64,000 bases of DNA from Aporrectodea caliginosa (lineage: Eukaryota; Annelida; Clitellata; Crassiclitellata; Lumbricidae), in contig JACEVL010000495.1 of the NCBI GenBank assembly GCA_020284085.1, positions 478,920-542,919 on the forward strand. Direction: 5' to 3'. The translations under genes and the position numbers were made by a program. Below are positions 13,501 through 26,600 of this stretch, one piece after another. Below the pieces are notes generated by a model. It was not told the DNA's origin, ran no database searches, and saw only the letters and a program-made list of their open reading frames with translations. The stretch's first letter is position 1. The number at the start of each line of letters is the position of its first letter.

Positions 13501-14669
13501 GGAGACAACTAACTTAGTATACAACTAGCTTTCAAACTGATTCTAACCAAAAATAAACTTAAACTATACATTTCAACCTAGGTAACATAGTCCATATATC
13601 CAGCACAGCTACGGTGTTAGAAGCAGTGGTCCAAACAGTCAAAAAAGTGTTTTAGTTATATGAATCCTCGAGAACATCATATTTCAGATACCAAAACAGT
13701 CTGCAGATCTTCCTCCATTCTTCCCTGCAGATGGGTTTCGCTCCACTTCATAGCCGCCAACACCTTCCTTCCGCTTACACATCTAGATATGTGAGGCGAT
13801 CTCACAAAATGAGGCTTCTGTCGCTGGTCATAATTACGAGATATAGGCGATTTTCTCGCAAAAGGGGTCATCGGGTCGATTTTCACTTTTTTGCATTTTC
13901 GTTTAGTATAGCATCTCATCTTCATATTTTCTTAATTTAATAAGGTGACTGTTCCCTTTAAATCTGTTGGCTTGCAGGCACAGCTTGACCTTCACATTGT
14001 TGAAACTACTGGGTTTGAATGCGATGAAAATTCATAATATTCCATTAAAATACTTTAAATGGCGTTGAAAATGGATCGCGTTGAGTTTTGCACAATTGCT
14101 GAACAATATATGGACACTTAACCTTTCAAATGTCGAGTTTCCGGCTATTTGGTCGAATATTATAAGCGATTACTTCTATCAATCAGTCAAAAATCTTTAG
14201 CTGCGATTTGCCGAAAATTCGTTCAGCAGGATTTGTCAACCACAACTAGTCATAACTTTGTCAAATGGCAGTCAATTTTGATAAATCATGGCTCATTTTA
14301 ACCAGAATTATGTATACTATCATAGTAGACCAAAACCTCAATTTTGATTTTTCCCGACATAAGCCTCATTTTGTGAGATCGCCTCACATATATTCAACAG
14401 GATCTACACAAATCTTGTCACTGAGTCACATTACATCACATCATATTACTTTACACTCTGTGGTCTGTGCAGCATCTTTAGTACCTTGACTTGTAGGCTG
14501 CTGTATGCATTTTGTTCTGTCGCAGAATGAAGTCAAGGTCTTCAATGGCCAACTGTTTCCTGTTAAGCAACGCCAGAATAAGATGTCGATGCCAGTAGGC
14601 GTCTAACAGATGTGGTTCCAGATCAATTGCTTCATTCAAATCATCCAAAGCCAGCTTTATCTTTCCCAA
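1573..14669 (-). CDS. TTC6: TTC6-like gene, TPR array exon block
   Basis: Exons in transcript order: 14669-14485, 13289-13169, 11850-11743, 11232-11034, 10464-10351, 9706-9587, 9317-9224, 8778-8704, 7709-7572, 6982-6845, 6560-6525, 5511-5374, 5172-5074, 4743-4628, 4129-3991, 3586-3396, 2838-2717, 2207-2071, 1712-1573. Most encode one or two 34-residue TPR helix pairs with the usual W/L-G-Y/A-F-A-P spacing, such as GKIKLALDDLNEAIDLEPH, EAMADFEAVLKLDPGFASAY and LDAFSNAIKTNPKHAE. The donor of 7709-7572 is GC, not GT. Exon 6560-6525 is only 36 bp. Frame is lost inside 11850-11743, at the 11232-11034 to 10464-10351 junction, and inside 2838-2717, while protein similarity continues on both sides of each break. 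Confidence 0.78.
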
Positions 14670-17600
14670 CTACAAAAAACAATGCAACAGTATTTGGCTG
14701 ATAAACTGATTTCAAGACAGATACATTAACGTGTGGCGCTGAGAACAAATCGCCGCATGAGAATTATAGTGTTCTATCTACGTTTTTGTTTACTTTTGAG
14801 TTAAGTACACAGTCCGATTCAGGGTAATTTGTTCTATCTTCGTGCAAAATGGCGCTTGTTGAAATGGCGCCTTTGCTGGGAAAAGAACAGAAGTATTTTA
14901 TTCTATTTGCTTATTCTTACCAACTGATAGGTATTATAGTATTCTATGTGAACCACAACCAATTATATCCCAGAGATTTAATCACGAGGATGTTACAGAA
15001 CACGCTGTTTATTGATTTTTATATACATTGTCCAGGATTATTTTGTTCTATTACGGTCACGTGGTCTGAACGGCAAATTGTGATTCGCACATGCATATAG
15101 AACATTATAATAGTAAGCGTGTTCCGTTACATAAGGATAATAAAAAAATTATTACATAAAGAGACAAAATGGAGAGACTAAGTCGAAAATAATGCACATA
15201 TAGGGCCTATACAATGATAGCAAGTATGACAGTTAAAAATGATATTAAAAAAATAGCTTTTTCTCTAGAATTATTATATAATGTACTTTTATAACTAATT
15301 ACAGCGACAATCATAATTCATTTCACTAATAATTATAATGTTCCATGTAATGACGAATCATGATAACATTTAATTGTATAGAGCTATTCCTGTAATATTT
15401 TGTTCTATTTTAACAAATTCCGAAAGTTGCCTTCAAATTATGTTTTCTTACGCCAGAGGCTTCAATCGTCGTGATTGTTTAAAGTTGCCGATGTCCACAT
15501 AAATGTTTTCTAAACATTCATTTTCGATTTTGTCCCACCAAAGAGTTTTCAGTACTAAATTCTAAGCCACTAAACTTTCTTTTCCCATTTTCTCCGTTTC
15601 GCCAAAAGTGCGCATAGAACAGTCTACTTCTCAAGCGGCAAAATGACATTACATTATCTTGTTGCTGTCTCCTCCCACATAAGGATGTTTGCACACCACA
15701 GTTGTCTTTACAATGCAGCACTTTGATAAAACAATCTCCCATTGAAAGACAAATAAGATCAGCAACAGATAGTACTAACCCTTCGGAGGATAGCTCCTCT
15801 TCGGCATAAGTCATAAGAATTTGGCATTCCGCTGGCTCCGTTGATAGTGGAAGTCAACTTTCTGACCTCTTCTTCCAGCAACTTTCATTTTCCATCATAA
15901 AAAATTAACAAATTATAATTAAAATTTGGCTAATGACATTTTATTCAAGTAAGAGTGAGGGAAAACATGCACATATGATAGGCTGACCAGATATTGGAAA
16001 CTAAAAACCGGGACACTTCAATCACAAAATAAATTTGTGATGTTGTCAATAATTAATATAATATAACTTGCACAAATATCTATTTTATGCTTATTATATT
16101 GGTATAAGACTATAAGACTAATAAGTGAAAGGTTTTATTCAAATCATGCTTTTAAATTTAAAATTAAATTCTTAATTTCTCAAATCAGTTTATCAAATTG
16201 GCACCTGAATGTATGCTTCTTAAAAGTTTTTTGTCTGCTAACATTCTATCATAACAAATCTTGCCTTTAAATTTAAATTTAATTATTCTAAATTTATCAA
16301 ATGAGTCACTCATATTTGGCGCTTGAATGTATACATGCTTCTTAAAAGTTTTTTGTCTGCTAATATTCTGTCTTAAAATTCAACACATGTTTCTTCCATA
16401 TTCACTTTCTCTATCATAACAGCTTCAAGAGTTTCTTCTGATAATCGACTTTTTTGATCTGACCAATAAGAGTTCATCAGTGAGAAAACTCGCTCAACTG
16501 CCATATGCCAGAGCTATATATTACCGATAATATATAGCTCTGCCATATGCCAGTAGTAAAATCAAGAAGACGATGATAAAGTAAGTAAGTATATCCTTTA
16601 TTTGATCACATGACAAACGCACATGAAATACATCATATATGAGATCGGAAAGTCAGGTCAGTTTTAAAAAACCGGGACATATTTAGAGTTTGGCCTACCT
16701 TTCCCGGCAGCCGGGACAGCTAGCAGAAAATCGGGACTGTCCCGGAAAAACCGGGACGTCTGGTCAGCCTAACATATGAACATATGTCTACAGTCGTACG
16801 TCACGAACGTTAAAACCTTTCGTAGCAAGCACTTCAATGAAAATTTTAAGTTAATTTTAGTTAATGGGACACAACTTCTTTTTGAGTGGTTTCAAAATGT
16901 TTGATTGAGTGCTGTGGAACCAGAAAAGCTCTATTCTCTAGAACTTTACATGGAAGTCTGATGCAAACAAGGAATCCAACGTTTTATCTGAAGACGGTAC
17001 ACTGCGGTGTACGTGAGCCTTGTAAAGTCATACATCAGTCTCTTCTGTGGTGGTTATGACATTCAAAATCATGTACGTAAATACATGCAAACTACTCTTT
17101 AGTCAATGTGTCAATAAAAACAATGGGATCAGGTATGATTATTAATCTTTACACTCTGGCTCAGTTAAAGAATACAGTTTTTACAATTGCTGCTATCAAA
17201 ATCCTTAAGTAGAAAGAACTGTAATTCTTGTAACAAACCTTGACATCTTCCATGTTTAACAAATCCTCATCCATCACGGGAAACAGAGTCACTTGCTCTG
17301 GTTCATAGATTTTAGGTACAGCCATGACTCTATTAAACCACAAGAAATTATGTTACAAGCATGTAGTGCAACACAATTTGCCAATGTACCCTCACAAAAT
17401 ACACTAATCAGTCCTAAGAGATGAAGTTCTGCTATTAAAACTCATTCTGAAGGTGGTGGTGGTGACAAGATGATGAGGTACCAGATGATGTTAACATGTC
17501 TGTTTCTAAGATCACGCAGTGTTATTGCAACAAACTGTGATAAATGTATTACATCATTGATTTTAATTTGTCTTACCTTACTATTCATTGTAAACAAATT

Positions 17601-20600
17601 TCTCAAATGCAATTTGGAAGAAAATGTAAAACCTGGGTACATTTATTATATGCAGGTTATTCTATGATAACGTTTTAAATGAACTTAAACAGTTTAGGCA
17701 AAATTAATGCAAACACAAACTATGATATGCGCTGTTAAAACTGTTAGAACAAAAGTTAGCAGCTATTGTCAATTTTATGCCAAGCAAAATGCAGACCTCA
17801 TTGGCAGTTGGCTGACCACTGTAAAGAAGTCAATATCTCATTCGGAATTTAGTAACAGCTAGAAATTTATTCAGACTATGCATAGAAAAAAAGATGTTAA
17901 TTAAAAAATAACCATTTACCGGAACCTGTATCTAAATCGAAATGTTCCAAAAACCCAAAGACTTATGCAAAATTAGCTGAGGTTGAACCATGATTCTAGG
18001 ACTGCCTTGGCTCAACGCCAGGCATTTGCTGTGGTTGGTCCCTCTACTTGGAATGACCTTCCCACCTCACTAAGGGCTAACTAATGACTGGATTTTCCTT
18101 TTTGGTCTCTCGTTCCTTAAAGACGATTCTTTTTCCCCGGGGTTTTCGTGCTGAGAGCGCCTCTGAATAGTTATTCTGAGAGAGGCACTATATAAATCTT
18201 TAGATACGATATGATACGATATGATAATTCTGTGCCAGTTTATCTAAAATGCATTTAAAGGCCTACTACAACAACTTGACATGAGCCTTGTTTTTCATTA
18301 TACACATTCTGTTTGACAGCAGCTTTGTACTGTCAGGTCAAAAGCATAACAAAGCTAATTTCTTTTAGAAGTGCTGCATAAGTGGTTGTCTACATTGATT
18401 TACATAACATATAGATATGAAAAGGTTTTGCTGATACCATTTGTGGATTACTGCATAGCTATCAACCTTAACCACTTATGGTGGCTAAAAGTGTCATCTC
18501 CTTCCGTCACAGAAAGTGAAGAGTTCTTTTCAGATCTATATGCAAAATCTCCTGCAACAAGTGTCACACTGACCTCTTCATTTTATTTGCAGACTTAACA
18601 AGGAGGTCAGCATCAGCCGATGAATGACCGTTGACGTCAGATTCTGAAACAGACTGTTTAGGAGTCGGTGGAAAAACTTCATTGAACCACCGAGTCCATA
18701 TATCGCGAATCCATTCCCGTTCATTGCTTCCACTCTCCCACCTACACATGTTCAACATGCACTAACGACTGCAAGACACTGTTCTGTAAAATGTAAATAT
18801 GATTAAATATCCATACGAACATCTTGAAATTTCCCTGTACTTTTAAGGCAGATCAAAGGTTTACTGCAGATACCTAAGTGACTTCCTGTGAAAATAAGAC
18901 CAACCTTATCTGACCATCGATTCTGTCCCACCAACTGACATTCATTTATTTATGTGATCTGATATCTAAAATAGGTAGCTGGTTCTTGCTCCCAACTTGT
19001 ACTCAACTTCCATGTGCAAATAATAATCTTCCTCTGCCTACATAACATCTTACAACAAAATCTTGTTATATTCTCAGATAAACATAAGAATCGTAAATCA
19101 ATTAAATGATAAAAAGATTTAAGTAATGCAGATATTAAATTTAAGATACTTACTTGTGTGTTGTTTTGTAGCCTTCGAAGTTTAATAGGCATGGAATGCT
19201 GGTCCACTTGGTCTTCTGCGTTTTTCTTAACAAGAAACCACAAAGACAAAAGATACAGCAATAAACAGACACGAACACTCTTTCACGTATACTAATTAAG
19301 TTAATCAATATTAAAAATTTCAATATTAAAAATTTCTTAAGTTAATTGACTAAATGATTACAATAAACTAACAAATCACATCTTTTCAACTGAGTTTTCT
19401 TATTTACCTAAATAAGATTATTTAACCCTTTAACAATGAGCATGTACTAAAAGTGACTGGGAAACTAATGCAGCTCAATGTTAAAGGAATAAGAGACGTT
19501 CATAGATCCAGAGAACAAAGTTTCATTAGCAGTCCAAAGTAGTCTGGAAATTCACAAAAAATTCTTATAATCTCTAAAACGAAACAACTAAAACTCATCA
19601 ATTAAGAACTGGCCAGAACCTAACCAATTAAGCTGAAATGGTACAACTGGCAGATAACTACATATTCGTGAGCAACATAATAAAAACATCAGACTAATTA
19701 ATCAGACTATGCGTAGGCCTACAATAAGACAAGTACATAATGCGAACGCAGAAAGTAAGAAGAAGATGAGCAGTCCCTTAAGCTGGCCCTGAGGCAGCCA
19801 TGGTATGCAGTGTTAGTTACTTCATTTTCTTAGCCTCAGCATATAAGGCAGGGATTTGAACCCTGACCTCTTGATTGACAGGCCAGCATGCTAACCACTA
19901 CACTATCGAGTAATTCCACAAATGAGAAAATATAGTAAAATGTAATTAGAAACCTACACTGAAACTTTAAATTCTCGGTTTAATCCTTTAGCCAGGTTTG
20001 GCATCGAGTCTGAGCGTGTAAGCTGCCTAGGTTGATGACTTTTGAGGCTCCTCAACACATATTCGGCCAAAACTGAATCACACGTACGCTTCAATGATGA
20101 CTTCCGTCTAGAGTTTAACACAATTTCACAAGAGAAAAAATATATCAATCAGTTCTAATGTGATTTATGATGTTATTTTGATGAGAACAATGCTCAAGTG
20201 AAATCATCCAACCTCAAGAGATATGTCTTTGCCATATTTTAAAAATCTTAGTCACTTTATGAACCTTGCTCAATCAGTCACAGAGTCCAACAGACTCATA
20301 TACACACCGTTTTGAAATTCGTCGGACTGGTCCACCTTTCCTCGCTTTACTTGGAGTCTCCACATGCTTTTCTGTTTCACCTGGTGTCATAAGAACAAAG
20401 TCATAAAATAATGATACGATACCACTAATTAAACAACGCAATAATTAATTATACGGTGCAAAATCAAGTAATTAAACAGTTCTAAGGAGCTCAGGTAGTT
20501 TGAATTACAATTAAAGAAAAAAACAAATTTAAAACAGTTAATAGGCACAAGTGAGCTATCTCTGTAAAAAATTCAGAGAAAAGAAGAATCAATTCAACAA

Positions 20601-23600
20601 CCATGAGACCAAATCACATCATCTGACACAATTTCAAATATAAATAAAGTCATTTTGGACAATCTTTCACAATCAACCTAAGGTATTGGTAGTCTGAATC
20701 TCAAATGTTAAAGTAATTTAGATTTTGGCCAAGCTATGACAGTCAAATCTTGTTGAAATTGAGGCTAGTAGCTCCATTTACCTGATTCATCAGGGAGTGT
20801 CAAACGAGACGACTGTTGACGTGATGTTAAAAGAATAGAACCACGAGATGACTGCATCTGATCAACAAAATTACATAAAACATATAAGGGAACAAATTAT
20901 ATATATATATACATATATATAAAAATATATATATATATACCATGATTTTAATCCTTATGCCAAAGTGAATGACCTCATAAATGCAATCAGTTCTGTTGCA
21001 CAGAACTAAATAAGCAATCTAACATTAGCTATAGAATAAATCATGCTGAAAAAGTTGCATTAGTGAAGTGAGGAATTTCTTAATGCTGTTGTTTGGTTAA
21101 CTTATATCACACCTTTTAAAATCTTCTTAATCCCCAATAACTGAAGAAACCATACCTCTTCATTAGACACCATCGTATTGTCCGTGGACTTAGGGGCAAT
21201 GGCAGACTCAAAGCCAGCAACGTTTTCTTCCTCTGTTCCCAGTATCTGATGCTTCTGCTGCATCAGCTGTCAAACACCAAACACATCAGAATGGTTTCTT
21301 TCTGCATCCCATATTTAGTTCTCAATCTAGTACATAATTTCTGCACTAAAGCATATTATTGCCTAAAGTCTTCAAAGGCAACATATTAAAAAAATACCAG
21401 TACAGGTTTTGCTTGAAGACATAAAACAGTAAAGTATTGCAAGGTAAAAAGCTGCTCGGTTATCTTAGTCATCAGACTGCTCAAAGTTTAATAAAGTCTA
21501 AAAAGATTCTTAATATTCTTGCCTTCTAGAACAATTGTTTTTGAAATCTACGCACAAGTTCAGAAGAGAAAAAGACCCACTAGATATCTTAAGTTGATGA
21601 AAGAACATTCCCTCAACTCGTAACAGCACATAGATATGTACAAATGCACATATCTACCGGCATCTACACATTTATATAGCAGCTATTGACTACCTTTTAA
21701 AAAGTGCTGAAATATGCATAAGCTACAACCTCATTTGTAACCACGGCTGCCATACCTGGTTTTTCCATGCTCAAACATTACCTTATGTCTCAGGCAACTG
21801 ACTACCATACCTCTTTCATTGTGGAAGTGAAATCTTGGTAGATTACTAAAAAGTCATCATCTTTATCCAAGTTATCCGGAGTAGAATGACATCTGCAATA
21901 GAAGCAATACCAATTATAGCAACTGAAGCACACAAGCCTGGTTTTCAGAGTTACGAGAGCATAATCCCTGATTCATTTTTGAGACTATACAACAGTTAGG
22001 GTCATTTTTAGTATCAGATACTGTAAGCATTTGAATGATTTATTTGTGTTATTCTTTTATTTCCTTCTTCATTATTTGTTTATTTCCAACAAAATCAGTT
22101 GATACGATGTTCAGAGACAATTTGGTATGATGCAACATGATTTAACAATTTAATGACGAGTGTGTACTAAAAGTGACCGGGGAAACCAATGCAGCTCGTT
22201 GCTTGGATTAAAGTGGTGTAACTAACTATCATAACCACACATGTACAGCACCTTAAATATTGCAATATTTCATCTGCATAGTTCAAAGCTGACTACGAGT
22301 GTGCAAGTCAAAACATCAAAGCTACAGCTAAGTATGTAATCATCAGACAGTGCAATACAATTAACATTCAACTGATCCTATTGTCTTATCCTGGGTATTA
22401 GTAATATGTAAAACGTTGCTTGTCATTGAGGCTTAACAAAATGCTGCGTTGCACTTGATTATCTACTGTAAACATGATGTAATGTAATAACCAGTTTTCT
22501 TAGCTGTGCAAATATTAAAGGAGCCAACTTATTCACATGTGCACAGTCATTGCACAACAGCTCAACCAAACTTGGTCAGATTTGGTATAACCTAATTTCA
22601 CCTGAAAATAGGCCTAGCATTAATCAGATAGGGTCGAACAGATCCATCTGTGCAAAAAAATTAAAAGCATATTTGCCATTATAAAATTGTGTTGTGCTAT
22701 AAAATCTGTCATTCACCAAAAATTGTGCTGTATCATAAAATTATGCTGTCACAAAACTACTTGTGCCATGAACATTCATTCTGCCATAAATGTGTAAAAT
22801 GTATCGAACATAGATCTGCCTGGTCATGCAATTTCAAATACAGACAAAAGTCTAAATCATTTAAAAAAACCTTCACAAAACAAAGTCTTCAAAATCAATT
22901 AAAACAAAAATCAAATATAATATCAGTTTTCTGTACTTAACAACTGAAGACTTAATAGCTTCAAACAGGCCTAACCAGATAAATAATATACTTCAATGAA
23001 CATAACAATAAAAATGTAATGTTTTTAAAATCTGCATTCCATAAAGTAAAGAATGCATCCAAAAACTGAAATGAATCATTAGAACATGATCTTACCATGA
23101 AATGAACATGTCTCAAAAACGTCTGTCACCAGTATGAGGCAAGTAAACATCATAGTATATGATTCATTATTTCATCAGAAAAATCATGGCACAAAAAAAT
23201 AGAACAAACTAAAAATACAGATACATGATTTTCTAAAGGAAAATAGGTCTGTCTGCAACATAAGGTATACTCTATGTATATGGTACAACCAGCTGAATGA
23301 ACACATCATTTAAGCATTAATAGAAAGTCATGTATCTTATTCACAACACTGCTATCTTTAAATTATAGATCTTCTTAACAGCTAGCAGTAGGCTACCAAA
23401 CATCTGATTACTGCATAATGCAGCATGAAATATGGTGTTGAATCATTGCTGTGGTCTATCTTGAAGATGACACAAGTAAAGCAGTAACACATAACACTGG
23501 TTTTACCAACAATAGAGCCTTTCGAAGATTGTGATCAAGATATTCCAACAAATATCTTTATAACTACGAGCATCAGATATACCTTTTCAATGTCTTCGTA

Positions 23601-26600
23601 TTATGAGGACTGTCTTTTTCATCTGGTTCATTTGAATCTAGCTGTCTGACTCTCCATTCATTATACTGTCTGTAGTTCTCTGCCAGGTCAAAGTTATCTG
23701 TACAGTTACAGTTTCATTTGGTAAAAAAATACATCAAAATGTTATCTCAGCAGAGACAGCATATCTTGCCTATAGTCAGAGTTCATGCTGTTGGTGATGC
23801 TCTTGGTCTGCTAAAGACCAGCAGGCCTTTAATACTGAGTAAGTCTGCACTTTCCAAGGGATTAATTTTTCTGATTTGTATTTGGAGGGACATCATACAT
23901 TGCCAATTATGGCATGATGGTGACAGATCATTCATCGGCGAGCCCTTGGTGTTCTCTTTGCTACCTGCATCTGCAAATCCTGTGAGATAATTTTTACGCG
24001 TCCCCGGGGTACCATCGGTATGTTCCCCCCTCCTCTAAAAGGTATCGCAAGAGTGCAAACCCTAAATATTCTTGGTGTTGAGCTTACAGCGAAATTTGGG
24101 TTCTCCAGTCACATTAAACGTCTAACCATAAAAGCAAGGCAGTCCTTTTATGCACTTCGGATCCTGAGGTCGCACGGGCTCTCGGGGGACAGTTTATTTG
24201 ATGTAGTTCGTGCCACTACGGTTGGTATGATGCTGTATTGCTCGCCTGTGTGGTGGGGCTTTGCGAGAGTGCAGGAACGGGAGGCCCTTGAGGGAATTAT
24301 CAGAAGGTTGGTACGCCAGGGGTACTTACTCCATCTTCTCCCTCATTTGAGACTCTCTGCAGCAATGCGGATACTAGACTCTTTGCCTGTATTCTGCACA
24401 ATCCTTGTCATGTATTGCATAAATTGTTGCCGCCGATCAAGCAATCACGCTACTCCCTGTGACCACGGTCCCATAACCGTGAGCTTCCCATGTTTGACAA
24501 CTTGTCTCAGAAATGCTTCCTTGCCCGGATGCTATACAAATAAACTATGTTTTCCCTAGATCTGGCTATTTAAGCCCTTCATTTTCCCCTATGACTAGCT
24601 CTAGCTCTTCTTCCTCTGTACAATAAAGCCTCTCATTCAATTCTATGGTTGTATATATAAATTTTTGTTTATTTGTTTGAATGTATTAATCTTGCTATGT
24701 ACAGTGCTGTGCGTTTGCTAGTGCTTCTCAATAAAGGAAATACTTACTTACTTACTTACTTACATCTACAGAACTGCAAAGGCAGCACAGTAATATGCGA
24801 TCTGCCTGACTATTGCTGTGCCTAGAAAGAAGTACCGGTAGTATAGCTGAAGTTACCTGCTCTAGTTACCACAGTGAAGGCAGCAGGTAGACACCAACTG
24901 CACCCAATCAACAGTGTTTCTGATAATATGGACACTTTCAATCAATCAATCAGTCAAAATTTATTGAATGTCCCTTCAAGGTTTCTACTCAGAGATGCTC
25001 CAGACTCAGGCCAAGAGGGAAAAAAGCAGTCTTAAGGAACCTTAATCTTAACCTTTGCTATGTTACAATTTCTATTCTTGTTAGTGCTATTATTTTTTTA
25101 ATATTTTATTATGAAAGAAAAATACAAAAAAGATCCAAAAAAGAAGTATATAGATTAAAAAAATATACAAAAAGTAGTATATAGATTCAATCCAGTCTCA
25201 ATCTACCAGCAAGTAAATTAACACAACAACTCAACTTCTTTCATAAATGTTCCAATTAATCTACCTAAATGTACTAATAAAAAAGCTGAGCATACTGACA
25301 AAGACTGTTAGCAGTGACAAATTAGAGAAAGAAGAAAGTACTGGTAACTGTGTAAACTGACCTTGAAGTGGATCTTTTAGGTCAGGTCTTCCCTGCATGT
25401 CTCCATTCAGAGTCAGTGATGGTAAGTTGTCACTGGATCCATAGCTTCTCTTCTGTAGACTTAACAAATAATGAATAAAAAACATTTTGAAGAAAGTTAC
25501 TGTGGTCATATCGGAATTCAGATAATAACAAACAACAAATTGTTTAAATACACCATCGAAATGTCTAGTAACTCAGGCGATTCAATGACTTTGTTGCTGA
25601 AGAAACGATCTTGAATTTTAGATTGCTATGATCATCTATATTAAATGTCAGAATTTCTCACACTTTAATACTGGGGCAGCTATCCTAAACACTCATTCTT
25701 AAACTGTAACTTATGTTGCAATATCTAAATTTACAATAAGATAAGGAGACAGACCTTTGTGAGTTTTCTTAATTCTCAATTTCTTAGCATTAATACTATG
25801 ATTTATAAAAACACTTAAAAAAGAGACTTTTGAGGGAAGTTTCTACTTGCCAAGGAAGTGATACTGCCACAATGCTCCAACATGGCCGCGTGGCAGCTGA
25901 CCAACATGCCTCATCAAGCAGAAATAATTCATTATCTTGGACAGATTTACAGATTGGGCTATATAAAATTTTACATACACAGACAAGCTAAAAGATAGAA
26001 ATGCAAATTGAATTAATGCCTTACAAAGGACAGACTTACGCTGATTTCAACTGTTGTTGTTGTAGCTGCTGTTGTTCCAGAACATTACTTGAAGAACTAA
26101 CGTCACTTGTTCTTGGTTCCACTTTGAGTTTTTTAATTGCAGGGGGGTTTGTCAAGGTATATCCTGACCCATGATAATCTGGGAAAAGGACTTCTTTCAC
26201 TTTGGCAGGTGCAACATCCCACTTTGGTGGAGCTGGGGTCCAGTATATCAGCGAATCGTTCATCATCTTCACCTTTGTGCCTTTCACATTCACTTCCAGT
26301 TGGTCTGAATCGTTCTGAATAATTAGAATAATTAGAGTGCAACACCAATACTATCTACTTAGAATTTTGACAGAATCTGTTTATTTGGGCATGTATTGAT
26401 TGAAAATATGTAAATACTCAAATCACTAGAAAATTCCTTATGTCCAGTATATGAACTCATCTTCAAAATGTATTTAGGTTATATCATTGCAAGGAGTGTC
26501 AATTTAAATATATCAAAAAGTAAGCTATATCATTTTTATCCTTAAAAGGATGAAATGGACTAAAACCAAATAATATCTGGCCAGGGCAATCACAAGGGCT

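Noticed and set aside
19838..19912. Functional tRNA-Asp gene
   Set aside because: T arm is good, but the anticodon stem does not pair and there is no acceptor stem. The same reasoning applies to the tRNA-like sequences at 8113, 28931 and 52906.
23718..23990. 90-codon plus-strand ORF before the RT fragment
   Set aside because: No RT or other motif recognised; probably chance or a decayed upstream part of the retrotransposon.
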